64,000 nt of DNA, from positions 1 through 64,000 of the forward strand of contig CALLQB010000006.1 of NCBI GenBank assembly GCA_938015295.1, read 5' to 3'. Of this stretch, positions 10,083 to 19,600 are shown piece after piece. Within the stretch, counting starts at the first letter, position 1; every line of letters begins with the position of its first letter. Under the pieces are notes generated by a model, which saw only the letters and a list, made by a program, of their open reading frames with translations, was not told the DNA's origin and made no database searches. Source of the DNA: an uncultured Acidimicrobiales bacterium (lineage in GTDB: Bacteria; Actinomycetota; Acidimicrobiia; Acidimicrobiales; SHLQ01). The position numbers were made by a program, and so were the translations under genes.

Positions 10083-10083
10083 C

Positions 10084-10779
10084 CTAGGAATCCCTGCGAA
10101 TCCAGTTGATCTCGGCGTCAGGCTTACGCAAATACATGGGCTGGAGTTCCCACGGTTGCACCCATTCCTCGCGTAGAGCTTGAGCGTGCGCCAACTGCAC
10201 CAATGACGACGCCGAAGGATGAGCGAGACCGTGATCGGCCATATCAACGCCCTTCAGATCGGCAAACAGGTCGGCGTAACGAAGCGCGCCATCACCGACC
10301 AGTAACACGTCCTCGCCGGTCGCCTGCAGTTCGCCGGCCAAGTCCTCGGGGGTGATCACCTGCGGTTCGGTGATGCGTTGGACGCCGCCTGGCACATGGC
10401 GGTAGCAGGCCGAGAAGACCTCGCCGCGGCGAGCATCGAGCACAGCAACGATGAGGCGGCTGGTGAACCGGACGGGAAACGCCACCAGATCGAGGCTCGA
10501 CACGCCGATCATCGGAACGTTCAGCGCGTGTGCCATCGCCATCGCCGTAGCGATACCGACCCGCAAACCGGTGAAGAGTCCGGGGCCGAGATCGATCGCG
10601 ACCACGCTGATTTCTTCGAGCTCGATACGCGCCTGGCGCCGCACAAAATCGATTTGGGGTGCCAGATTTTCTGCATGGCGGCGGCCCTTTGACGTGTGAC
10701 ATGAAGCCAAGACGCCTTCATGACCACCAACTGCGCAACCAACCTGAGCGGTCGCCGACTCGATGCCAAGTATCAGCAT
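10084..10779 (-). CDS. tsaB: t6A biosynthesis scaffold protein TsaB
   Basis: A 231-residue ASKHA-fold paralogue of TsaD. It starts MLILGIESATAQVGCAVG and contains DLGPGLFTGLRVGIATAMA and the DARRGEVFSACY motif, but lacks TsaD's metal-binding HxxxH. TsaB dimerises with TsaD and bridges it to TsaE. The start overlaps the tsaE stop by seven bases, so the pair is coupled. Confidence 0.93.
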   Translation of the reverse strand: MLILGIESATAQVGCAVGGHEGVLASCHTSKGRRHAENLAPQIDFVRRQARIELEEISVVAIDLGPGLFTGLRVGIATAMAMAHALNVPMIGVSSLDLVAFPVRFTSRLIVAVLDARRGEVFSACYRHVPGGVQRITEPQVITPEDLAGELQATGEDVLLVGDGALRYADLFADLKGVDMADHGLAHPSASSLVQLAHAQALREEWVQPWELQPMYLRKPDAEINWIRRDS

Positions 10780-11297
10780 TGTGCATCTCCCGCGTCGCCG
10801 GGTTGCGTTGACGGGGGCGACGAAAGTTCGGCAATGGCCGTTTCAAGGGCGGAACGGCGAGCGGACCATCCGCTGCCAACCGGTTCAAGGACCAGCACCC
10901 GATCGTCATCGCCGTCGCCAAAGGTTATGCGGATTTCCAAGTAGTTGTTGGGGAGCATTGGCACAATTGCGTCGCCCCACTCGATCACCACAACCGCATC
11001 GTCGTCGAGCAGTTCGGGGAGCCCGAGGTCGCTGACCTCGTCGAGCTGCTCAAGGCGATACACATCGAGGTGGTGCACCCGCATGTCAGTGCCTTCGTAC
11101 TGCTGGGCAAGTGTGAACGTCGGACTGGTGATTGGTTGCGTAACACCAAGGGCGTTGCCAAGCCCCTGGGTGAAAGCGGTTTTGCCTGCTCCGAGGTCGC
11201 CGAGAAGCAACAGCAGATCACCCGGACGCGCCAGACCGGCTATTGCCGCCGCAACATCTTTGGTTTCGGCCGCGCTGGCGGTTTCCACGTGAATCAC
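10773..11297 (-). CDS. tsaE: t6A biosynthesis ATPase TsaE
   Basis: A 174-residue P-loop ATPase. The Walker A motif is GDLGAGKTAFTQGL near residue 34, ITSPTFTLAQQY follows, and VHHLDVYRL with the downstream VVVIEWGDAI completes the site. It drives turnover of the TsaBD complex. It is the first tsa gene, about 25 bases after the S58 peptidase. The ~40 C-terminal residues after the domain look disordered (SSPPSTQPGDAG). Confidence 0.93.
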   Translation of the reverse strand: MIHVETASAAETKDVAAAIAGLARPGDLLLLLGDLGAGKTAFTQGLGNALGVTQPITSPTFTLAQQYEGTDMRVHHLDVYRLEQLDEVSDLGLPELLDDDAVVVIEWGDAIVPMLPNNYLEIRITFGDGDDDRVLVLEPVGSGWSARRSALETAIAELSSPPSTQPGDAGDAQC

Positions 11298-11322
11298 TGC
11301 CTCAGGTTACCGCCACTGAACT

Positions 11323-12186
11323 CTAGAAAGCCTGCTGGCCAACCGACCTGATTGCTTGTTCGGTAGCGACAATTGCCACAGTTCTCACAACATCAAGGTC
11401 CGTCTCGACAACACCGGTGGCTGCGGCAACCACGGCATCGCCGTCGCTGCGGAGGTGCGACGGGAAAAGGGCTCGAGCAAACCCGTCGTGCGCACCTTGC
11501 GCGACCAGGTGGCATGCTGCCTTGGTCAGCCTTGCGTTGGTTACAACGACGCCAATGGTCGTGTTCTCGAACGGAGCAGTCTCTGGCCAACAATCGAAGG
11601 TTTCATCCGCGATCGCCTTTGGTAATGAGCCGTCATCGATGTGGCCAGCAGCGTTGACCGCAAAGATCGCCGTCACCACGAGATCGCCTACCCGAATCGT
11701 TGAAACTCCTAAGCCGCCAGGGCTCGGCTCTTCGGTGCCCCACTTCGCGATCGTGGCACCGGTGCCGGCACCAACTCGCCCTGCGGCGAAGGTTGCCGCG
11801 GCAGCATCCACCGCTGCGCGGCCATCGGTCGCTGTCGGACGGATCGAACTATCGCCCTGCGCAAGATCGTAGAGCGCCATCCCAACAACGATGGGAACTA
11901 CGCCGGCGGCTGTGGCGAATCCTCGCGAATTTTCAACGCACCAGTCGACCACACCGTCGACCGCCGACAGTCCGAATGCCGACCCGCCGGTAAGTACGAC
12001 AGCGTTGCAGGTATCGACCATGCGATCGGTATCGAGGAGAGCAAACTCTCGGGTAGCAGGAGCTCCGCCGCGAATTTCGCCCGATGCGACCGTGCCGTTG
12101 GGGAACACAACAACGGTGCAGCCCGTCAGGGCGTCTGCATTGGTGTGGTGACCAACCACTACCCCTTCAATTCCGGTGCTCACCAC
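11323..12186 (-). CDS. P1/DmpA-family (S58) self-cleaving aminopeptidase
   Basis: A 287-residue member of peptidase family S58 (DmpA-like Ntn-hydrolase fold). Characteristic stretches are VLTGGSAFGLSAVDGV, the Gly-rich GRVGAGTGATIAKWG and FENTTIGVVVTNARLTK. The last includes the expected autocleavage site, where the Thr after Asn becomes the N-terminal nucleophile of the small subunit. Family members hydrolyse N-terminal residues of peptides or D-amino-acid amides; the physiological substrate is unknown. It lies between tsaE and a glycosyltransferase gene, all on the minus strand. Confidence 0.88.
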   Translation of the reverse strand: MVSTGIEGVVVGHHTNADALTGCTVVVFPNGTVASGEIRGGAPATREFALLDTDRMVDTCNAVVLTGGSAFGLSAVDGVVDWCVENSRGFATAAGVVPIVVGMALYDLAQGDSSIRPTATDGRAAVDAAAATFAAGRVGAGTGATIAKWGTEEPSPGGLGVSTIRVGDLVVTAIFAVNAAGHIDDGSLPKAIADETFDCWPETAPFENTTIGVVVTNARLTKAACHLVAQGAHDGFARALFPSHLRSDGDAVVAAATGVVETDLDVVRTVAIVATEQAIRSVGQQAF

Positions 12187-12219
12187 GTGCGGCTCTCCCT
12201 ACTTCCGGTAATTCCGGCG

Positions 12220-13344
12220 TCATCGAACAAGTTCGCTCAGTTCGCGATCGTACCGGGGGGCCACTATCGACCAGTCATGAACACGAAGTTCATCCGAGAG
12301 TCCACGTAGGCGAAGCCGGTACTGATCGAGATGAAGCAAAACGTCACGTAGCCTGTCAGTCAGCTGCCCGTCGTCATACAGCGCAGCCTCGTGATACCGC
12401 GGCGGCACAACTTCGGGGTAGCTCAGCCGTGCAGGCAGGACCGGCACGGCGCCGGCCACCATCGCCTCGATCATCGCAATGCCGAAAAATTCATGAAGGG
12501 CGGCGCTCGGCACCACGTCAGCACTTGTCAAAAGGTTGCAGTACTCGGCGCGACTCAGGTACCCAGCGTGAACCACTCTGTCTCCCAGCCGAGCCTGAGC
12601 ATCGACAAACTCTCGCGGATCGACCCGCTCGTTTTCTCCCGCTATCGCGAGCCGGAACGCAATCCCTTCGTCGGCCAAGCGAAAGAGTGCGTTGAACACC
12701 GCACGTGGATTCTTGTCGTGATCCCACCGGTGGCTCCACAGCACCAGCGGTCGGGCATCGTCGATTTCGACGACGGGTGCCGACCCGACCTTTGACCCGC
12801 GCTCGGTGATGTCGTCGAGCTCTATCCCCACAGGCAGAACGGCAGTTTTTTGACGGACCTCGTCGAGCAACCTTGTGTGCGAAAGGTCGGGAGCTCGCGA
12901 CAACAATTTGGGTAACTCGGCAAAGAGTTCATCACGATGGAACGCCGAATTGATGAACACCTGATCTGCAGCAACCATGCTCACCCAGTTGATCAGGGCG
13001 AGCGCCTCGTCTGGCTGCTGGTTCGCTCCCAGCGGGTACGACAGTTGGTTCTCGTGCATGTATAACGCCACGGCTGGATCACCAACGCTGCGACGAACCA
13101 GACCCAGATAGCTGGCGAGATTAACGAAGTCGCTCACCAGCAGGACATCCGGCGATCCAACCTCAGTCACCAACTGCGCGGTGGCTTCCGCCAGGGTGAC
13201 AGCAGCCCCTCGAAGACGCCATCGCCAGAAGTTTCCTTCGTGGGAAATCACGTGCACTTCGTGAGCGCTATGTCGTTGATAGCCGTCGGCCCATGACCGG
13301 TGCGAGCCGGCGAAGTATGGCTCGACAACAAAGATCCGTGTCAT
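12220..13344 (-). CDS. GTDC1/QTMAN-like glycosyltransferase (possible tRNA-queuosine mannosyltransferase)
   Basis: A 374-residue GT-B glycosyltransferase. The start at 13344 gives MTRIFVVEPYFAGSHRSW and overlaps the alr stop by one base. The N-terminal part matches the DUF3524 domain of vertebrate GTDC1: a beta-strand plus GSH near residue 13, FWRWRLRGAA, and YMHENQLSYPL. The C-terminal GT4-type part has WSHRWDHDKNP and HEFFGIAMIEAMVAGAVPV. Human GTDC1 (QTMAN) mannosylates queuosine in tRNA-Asp; family resemblance comes from memory of that sequence. It sits among cell-wall and tRNA-modification genes, so either role is imaginable. Glycosyltransferase class is sure; substrate is inference. Confidence 0.75.
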   Translation of the reverse strand: MTRIFVVEPYFAGSHRSWADGYQRHSAHEVHVISHEGNFWRWRLRGAAVTLAEATAQLVTEVGSPDVLLVSDFVNLASYLGLVRRSVGDPAVALYMHENQLSYPLGANQQPDEALALINWVSMVAADQVFINSAFHRDELFAELPKLLSRAPDLSHTRLLDEVRQKTAVLPVGIELDDITERGSKVGSAPVVEIDDARPLVLWSHRWDHDKNPRAVFNALFRLADEGIAFRLAIAGENERVDPREFVDAQARLGDRVVHAGYLSRAEYCNLLTSADVVPSAALHEFFGIAMIEAMVAGAVPVLPARLSYPEVVPPRYHEAALYDDGQLTDRLRDVLLHLDQYRLRLRGLSDELRVHDWSIVAPRYDRELSELVR

Positions 13345-14465
13345 CAGCCGTATTCGCGTCGAACCCGCGTACCGATCAGGCAGGTCATCTCGTAGGCAAT
13401 CGTGTCGAGCTTTTCGGCAAGCTCCCACATGGTGATCTGTTCTTCACCCTGCTCGCCCACAAGCACCACGGGCGTGCCTGGCTCAATCTCGTCAGATCCG
13501 CAGCTCGCCATGATCTGGTCCATGGTTACGGTGCCCGCCAACGGCCGGCGCTTGCCACCAATCAGCACTTCGGCGCCGACCGCAAACAGTCGTCTGCGGT
13601 AGCCGTCGGCGTAGCCAATCGGAATGGTCACAATTGTTTCTTCAGCTGGGGTCTCGTACCGCAGGCCATACGAAAGACGCTGGCCAGCTGGGACGCGTTT
13701 CGACAACGACACCGACGAGTGCAATGACATCGCTGGCTTCAGATCGAGGAGGCCGTCGAACTCCCGTGCCGGTGGCACGCCGTACAACGCCATGCCGAGG
13801 CGAATCATGGTGAAACAGCTTGCGGGTCGCGTCGACGCGAAGGCCGAGTTTGCCGCGTGTATCACCGGTGGATGCACTCCTTCGGAGGCGAGATCGGCAA
13901 GCACGCGTTCAAATCGCTCGAGCTGGATGTCGTTGAAAGGATTGTCTGGCTCATCGGCCACGGCGAAGTGTGTATATACCCCCTCGAGGGTGAGCCGCAC
14001 CGTTTCATCAATGACGGTGGCCAAATGGGTCGCGAGTTCGGGTGCAGCCCCCACCCGTCCCATCCCGGTGTCGATGTTGACGTGCACGGGGAGGTCGATG
14101 CCGGCGGCAACTGCTGCAGCTTCGGCGGCTTCAAGACCCTCTTCGGTGTACACACTCGGCCGTAGTTCGTTTGCGACCACCAGAGGCATTTGTTCGGGCC
14201 GTGGCTCAGAGAGCAACAACACCGGCTCGACGAAGCCAGCATTGCGAAGTGCTATGCCCTCTTCGACCAGCGCTACCGCCAGCCATGTCGCACCGGCGCT
14301 AAGCGCCCGGTTAGCGACGGGAATCATTCCGTGGCCGTACGCATCAGCCTTCACGACGGCACAGATTTCCGTCTTGCCACCGCCATGCGCTGCGAGGTGA
14401 GCGGCAAAGACCTCGACGTTATGGTCGATGGCATCAAGGTCGATGCGGGCGTGGGTTGCTCTCAC
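13344..14465 (-). CDS. alr: Alanine racemase
   Basis: A 373-residue PLP enzyme that converts L- to D-alanine for peptidoglycan. The PLP lysine is in AVVKADAYGHG near residue 39, and the C-terminal domain has the catalytic Tyr region RLSYGLRYETP and the expected GTVTMDQIMA. It lies downstream of the bifunctional nnrD/nnrE gene, 10 bases apart, an order common in actinobacteria. No unusual feature. Confidence 0.96.
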   Translation of the reverse strand: MRATHARIDLDAIDHNVEVFAAHLAAHGGGKTEICAVVKADAYGHGMIPVANRALSAGATWLAVALVEEGIALRNAGFVEPVLLLSEPRPEQMPLVVANELRPSVYTEEGLEAAEAAAVAAGIDLPVHVNIDTGMGRVGAAPELATHLATVIDETVRLTLEGVYTHFAVADEPDNPFNDIQLERFERVLADLASEGVHPPVIHAANSAFASTRPASCFTMIRLGMALYGVPPAREFDGLLDLKPAMSLHSSVSLSKRVPAGQRLSYGLRYETPAEETIVTIPIGYADGYRRRLFAVGAEVLIGGKRRPLAGTVTMDQIMASCGSDEIEPGTPVVLVGEQGEEQITMWELAEKLDTIAYEMTCLIGTRVRREYG

Positions 14466-14475
14466 TGCGCCAAGG

Positions 14476-15831
14476 TTAGCGGTGCTCGGTCAGAGCTCTT
14501 GCGACGAGATCTGGAAGGTCGCTCGCGACGAGTCCGTCGGCGTAGCCAAGACTCGCAGCGTCGGCATGAACGAAAGCGCCAGCGCTGGCCGCGAGCTGGG
14601 CCGGCATTCCCCGCGCAAGTAGCGCTCCGATAAGGCCTGCAAGAACATCGCCAGATCCTGCCGTGGCAAGCCGGACGTCTCCATTAGCGACCACGTGGGC
14701 CGGGCCGCTGGGGGCAGCGACCACAGTCGTGGCCCCTTTCAGCAACACGACGCTCTGTGTTTGTTGCGCAAGAGCGACGGCAGCATCGACTCGGTTGGGG
14801 CCCGGGAGTTCGCCGGTCAATCCTCTGAACTCACCATCGTGTGGCGTCAGCACGGTTGCACCGGTCCGCCTTGCGAGTAGGCCAGCCGAGTCGTCGCCAA
14901 GATGCCAAAGGGCGTCGGCGTCGATCACCATCGGCACAGTCGATTCGGCGATCAAATCGAGGACGTGGGCTGTCATGGTCGCTGCACGACCCAAGCCTGG
15001 CCCGACGACCATCGAGGCGAAACGATCGATGTCGGGAGCGCGGAGTTTCTCGTCCATCGCGACTACCACCAAATCTGCGATCATTTGGCTGACTTCGGCA
15101 CTAGGAGAGGTTTCTGGGATACTGAGTCGAACGTATCCTGCCCCTCCGCGTTGCGCTCCTCGGGCAGCGAGGATCGCCGCTCCGGTCATTCCAGCCGAGC
15201 CGCCGACGACCCAACAGGCCGATTTCCATTTGTGTGTTTCGGGGTGCCGGGCGGGCAACCACCCGACAATATCTTCGGCCTCGATCTCGTACGCCGACGG
15301 TGTGATGGTGTCGGTCGCGTCGAGCCCAATATCAACCACGATCCTCTCGCCAGAGGCTGAGCGCGCTGGCTCAAAAAGTAGCCCGGGTTTCAGTGCACCA
15401 AGAACGATTGTTCGCGACGCCTGGATCGGCGTTCCGAGTGCTTCACCGGTCAGCCCATCAAATCCTGACGGAACGTCGATGCTCAACACTGGAATGCCTG
15501 CGGGAATGTGGGGCGCAAGGTACTCCCGAGATACACCGGTACCGAATGCAGCGTCAATCACCAGATCGCAGGTGGGCACTGAACGCACATCGGGCGGCAG
15601 AGAACTCACGCGCACGCCACGTTGTTCGAGAAACGTTGCTGCGGCCTTTCCGTCAGCTCCGTTGTTCCCCGGACCTGCAAGAACGATCACCCGTCGCCCA
15701 TACGTGCCACCCATCATGGCGATCGCTTCGATGGCTACCAGCGCCCCGACCCGTTTGATGATGGTTTCGAGTGGTTCGGTTGCTGCGTCGTCCACTCGAC
15801 GCATCTCCGCAGGTGTGATGAGCGGCTTCAT
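14476..15831 (-). CDS. nnrD: Bifunctional NAD(P)H-hydrate repair enzyme (epimerase + ADP-dependent dehydratase)
   Basis: A 451-residue fusion of the NnrE epimerase (N-terminal ~205 residues) and NnrD dehydratase (C-terminal ~240). Together they restore damaged NAD(P)HX. The epimerase half shows VLAGPGNNGADGKAAATFL and DAAFGTGVSREY with SIDVPSGFDG. The dehydratase half has a ribokinase-like fold with VVGGSAGMTGAAILAARGA, MVVGPGLGR, VLTPHDGEF and the nucleotide-binding ATAGSGDVLAGLIGALL. The fusion is common in bacteria (E. coli YjeF-like). Confidence 0.95.
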   Translation of the reverse strand: MKPLITPAEMRRVDDAATEPLETIIKRVGALVAIEAIAMMGGTYGRRVIVLAGPGNNGADGKAAATFLEQRGVRVSSLPPDVRSVPTCDLVIDAAFGTGVSREYLAPHIPAGIPVLSIDVPSGFDGLTGEALGTPIQASRTIVLGALKPGLLFEPARSASGERIVVDIGLDATDTITPSAYEIEAEDIVGWLPARHPETHKWKSACWVVGGSAGMTGAAILAARGAQRGGAGYVRLSIPETSPSAEVSQMIADLVVVAMDEKLRAPDIDRFASMVVGPGLGRAATMTAHVLDLIAESTVPMVIDADALWHLGDDSAGLLARRTGATVLTPHDGEFRGLTGELPGPNRVDAAVALAQQTQSVVLLKGATTVVAAPSGPAHVVANGDVRLATAGSGDVLAGLIGALLARGMPAQLAASAGAFVHADAASLGYADGLVASDLPDLVARALTEHR

Positions 15832-15834
15832 CGT

Positions 15835-16203
15835 TTAGGCCAGAGCAACCGCGACTGCGTGCGCCATCGAGTCGGTATGAGTCATGGTCAGCAACCACTG
15901 CCCGATACCAAGTTTGGCAGCTAGCTCTGCGGCCGTGCCGTGAAGGACAATTTCCGGCTGACCAGACGCAAGGCGCACTACCTCGATGTCGGCCATAGCG
16001 ATTTCGCCGATGCCGACACCCATTGCCTTCATTACTGCTTCTTTGGCCGCAAAGCGGGCTGCATATCGTTCGGTCGGATCATTCGCACGGTCGGCATATT
16101 CCCTTTCGCCTGCACAGAAGAGTTTGGTCTTGAGCGTCGGGGTGCGTTCGAGCGAGTCGCGAAATCGATCAACTTCAACGAGGTCAGTACCAATGCCGAT
16201 CAT
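15835..16203 (-). CDS. acpS: Holo-[acyl-carrier-protein] synthase AcpS
   Basis: A 122-residue phosphopantetheinyl transferase that activates acyl carrier protein with CoA-derived 4'-phosphopantetheine. It starts MIGIGTDLVEVDRFRDSL with the metal Asp of IGTDLVE, and has RYAARFAAKEAVMKAMGVG, the second signature with the metal Glu. It overlaps the upstream lipoprotein gene by four bases and precedes nnrD by three, so the three genes are likely cotranscribed. Confidence 0.95.
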   Translation of the reverse strand: MIGIGTDLVEVDRFRDSLERTPTLKTKLFCAGEREYADRANDPTERYAARFAAKEAVMKAMGVGIGEIAMADIEVVRLASGQPEIVLHGTAAELAAKLGIGQWLLTMTHTDSMAHAVAVALA

Positions 16204-16628
16204 GGGATCACCTCACCTTCGCGTGCAGGTCGCAGCTGCAGATGTAAACCGTCTTCGAGCTCGGCGCCATACAGCCATGATTGCTCAGTGGTGATCGTCA
16301 GGTCGTCGAGCCGTTCGGTTCCCACCCGCGAGGGGTCGAAAACTACATAGTCGTCGGCAGCGTAGGACGCCCGCGCATCAGCACAGAGCACCTCGTCGAC
16401 GCCGTCATCGCCAGGTTGCTCGACTAGCCGAAAGCAAATCTGCACGAAGCCAGCGCTGTCCTGCAGTAGGACTCCGCCGGCGATTCGCTCATAAGGATCC
16501 GACAGGTCGCGGGTTGTCGGCGGCGACGTTTCCGACGGACCGTCAGCGTTGGCTGCATCAGGGCCGTCCGAGGCGCAGCCGCTCGTAACCAGCAGCAGAG
16601 CGATTGCCGCAATGGCTAGCCGCGCCAA
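16200..16628 (-). CDS. Small predicted lipoprotein
   Basis: A 142-residue protein with a lipoprotein signal peptide: a basic start (MARLA), a hydrophobic core and the lipobox VTSGC with the lipidated Cys near residue 18. An Asp/Ser/Thr/Pro-rich linker follows and then a small beta-rich domain containing two Cys (VQICFRL, EVLCADA) that could form a disulfide. No family was recognised. It overlaps glmS by 13 bases and acpS by four, so it is embedded in the glmS-acpS operon and probably works at the outer face of the membrane. Confidence 0.7.
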   Translation of the reverse strand: MARLAIAAIALLLVTSGCASDGPDAANADGPSETSPPTTRDLSDPYERIAGGVLLQDSAGFVQICFRLVEQPGDDGVDEVLCADARASYAADDYVVFDPSRVGTERLDDLTITTEQSWLYGAELEDGLHLQLRPAREGEVIP

Positions 16629-19600
16629 TTCTCCGCCAGCTTTGCGACATCGAGCGTAAGCAAGTCGACGACGCTCTGGCTTTCTAGGAGATCCTCGCGA
16701 AAGTTCGGCTCAGTTTCGGTAACCGCGTCGCGAATTGCCGCGTAGCGGTTGCGGTACCCCTGCAGAACACCGCGGGCGGTGGACGCGTCGAGGTACTCGT
16801 GCATGCGGACAAAAAGCAGTGTCAGGCCGACGGTTTCGCTGTCTTTCACCTCGGGCACAATGATCATTTGCCGGTTGTCTCGCCGGCCGACAGCAACCAG
16901 CAGACGTTTCTCGGTCGCGACGCGGTGCTTCGTTCCACGAAGTGCCGGATCACGATCTGTTCTCGACGGAATGTTGAGGCTGATTCCACCTCGGTCGATG
17001 ATGACCGCAGATCCGTCGTCAGAAGCATCGAGACCCTCGACTCGGTAACGGGTGAAGCCAACGACCTCGGCGATAGCAGGATCAAGGTCGGCAAGCGTTC
17101 GCAACGAGCGATATGAAAGCTGATCGCGGGGCGCTCCGGCGTCGAGTACCGCCTGCGCCAACGCCACCTGCAACAGTGTTTCGTCCGAGCGAGAGATACC
17201 AACAGTGACAGTCTTTGCCTGATGTTTGATGGCGTCGATCGGTCGGGTGAGTTCTTCGATTCCGAGCGACAGTGCCGCGGCTAGGTCCTCGATCGCAACG
17301 CTGGGTGTGCCCACCTTGCCAAATTCGAGTTGGTACGAATCGATCGGCAGATGACCAATTGCGTATCGGTAGTGCGACGCAATCCGAGCGGCGGTACTCG
17401 CTTCAAGGTTGCCGTTGAGATTCCCGCTACGCAGTTGATCGAAGAAGGTTTGCGCCTGCTTCTTGAGCCATGGAGTCAGGGTGGCGATGAGATCGCTCGA
17501 CGCAGAAGCCGGCAACTCCGATGCCGCAGCTTGTTCGATGATTGACCGCGACTCGCGAAGTGGCTGCGCGAACGAATCAATCGCACGTGCGGCTTCGTAG
17601 CCGAAGAGATGGCCGGCCATTGCCGACAAGATGAAGGCCAGGCGCGGGTGGACCTCAGGCACAAAGATCACATCGAGCGCAGCGTTGAATCGACTCTCGC
17701 CCTCGTTGGCGATCACGATGGGTGCTGCCTTGTGAGCCCGGTAGATCGCAACTTCTTTTGCCACATCGTCGGCAGTGCTGCCGACAAGACCCGCTGCGCA
17801 GACAAGAATCATCGGCTCTGCCGACAGGTCGATGTGCTTTTTGTCCTCGGTGTGATCGACGGCAATCGATTTGTAGCAAAGCTCAGAAAGTTTGATGCGT
17901 AGCTCGCGCGCCGAGATGTGGTTGGGGCCGTTCCCGACTACCGCCCAGTAGCGACGGCTCGGGGTATGACGTCGGGTCGCTTCGCCGATCGCTTCTTGGA
18001 TACCGAGCACGGATTCCATCGCGACCGGAAGCTCGCGAAGCTGAGCGAGAAGTTTCGAGCGCTCGTCGGGGTCTCCAGCGCCAAACAGATCAGCGATTGC
18101 CGTTGCTAACAAGACGCCAGCAGCGATCTGCGCATAAAACGCCTTGGTCGAGGCAACACTCATCTCGACGTCGCGCCCATCAGAGGTGTAGAGAACGCCG
18201 TCGGCCTTGTCGGTGAGGTCGCTGTTGCGACGGTTCACGATGGCGATAACCAATGCGCCGCGAGCTCGGATGACGTCGACGGTTCGGTTGGTGTCGGTCG
18301 TAGTACCTGACTGGCTGATCGCGATGGCGAGTGTGTCGCTCATGTCGGGCTGCAGGCCGAAACCCGAAAGTTCCGTTGCTGGTCGAGCGTCAACCTGCAC
18401 GCCAGAACCAACCAGTTCGTCGGCGAGAATCGTGGCCAAACTTTCGCCCGCGACAGCGGCCGTTCCTTGGCCGATCACGATCACGTTACGGATCGCCCCC
18501 GAACGAATTCGCTCGGCAACATCAGCAGAGATCGTGTCGGTGCTCAACGAAGCGCTGAGTCGACCGTTCTGGTCATCGATCTTGCCTCGAAGGGTCTTAC
18601 GGAACGACTTCGGGGCCTCGGTAATTTCCTTGAGGAGGTAGTGGCGAAACTCGCCGCGGTCGATGTCACGGGTTGTGATCTGTGCTGTCACCACATCGTC
18701 TTGGGTCACCGGAAGATCAGTGCCGTCGTACGCCTTGCGCACGATGCCTTCAACTGTTCCGGCATGCGCTGCATTGAGATCGATGATCTGTCCACGACTG
18801 GCGTTGGGGTTCGACAAGTTGCCAGGTGTTTCGCCGTCCATCCGGATGTACCGGGCGGTTTCTTCCACGACGCCGTAAGGCTCGCTTGCGATGATGTAGC
18901 TATCTTCTGCCAAGCCAACGTAAAGCGCCTGACCACTACCTCGAAGCGCGAGCTGCAGGTGGTCGGCGGCCTCTGCGGAGCTGCTCGCAATTGCCACAGA
19001 ACCTTCGAGGCCCGCAACAGTGCGGCGGAATGCTTCGGTTACATCGTGGTCAGCGAGATGCTTCGACATCAGTGTCGGAATCACCTTGGCGTCGGTGGTT
19101 ATCGCATCATCGATGCCAAGACCTTCAGCAGCGATCACGTCGGCGAAGTTGTCGACGTCGCCGTTCAATACTGCGGTGCAGTACGGCCCCTGGCGGTCGC
19201 TGGTTTGTTCGCTGTTGAGCGGGTGAGCATTGGGTTCTGAAACGATGCCCACCGATGCCCAGCGGGTGTGGCCAAGAACCACCGTTTGCGCCGTTTCGTT
19301 ATCGAGTGCCATCCGCAGGATTTCATCGCCAGCGATCGCCGAACGGATAAAGCTGGTGTTGTCGCCGAGTTCGCCGATCTCCGCAGCCATTTTGTAGACG
19401 AAGCTCAGCTTGTTGCCCACGACACGAATGGCGCTGTTTGTGAACAGGCGGTCTTGCGTGCGCTCCTCGAGCAAACGCGCGATCGTTGCCGACTCGGTGT
19501 CGAGGCCGTGGTTCCGGACAAGAAGATGCAGACCGGCAGAGTCGCGTCCGCGAACCTCGAGGCGATCGAGCGCCGATAGCGCTTGCTGCGCAGCAGTCAT

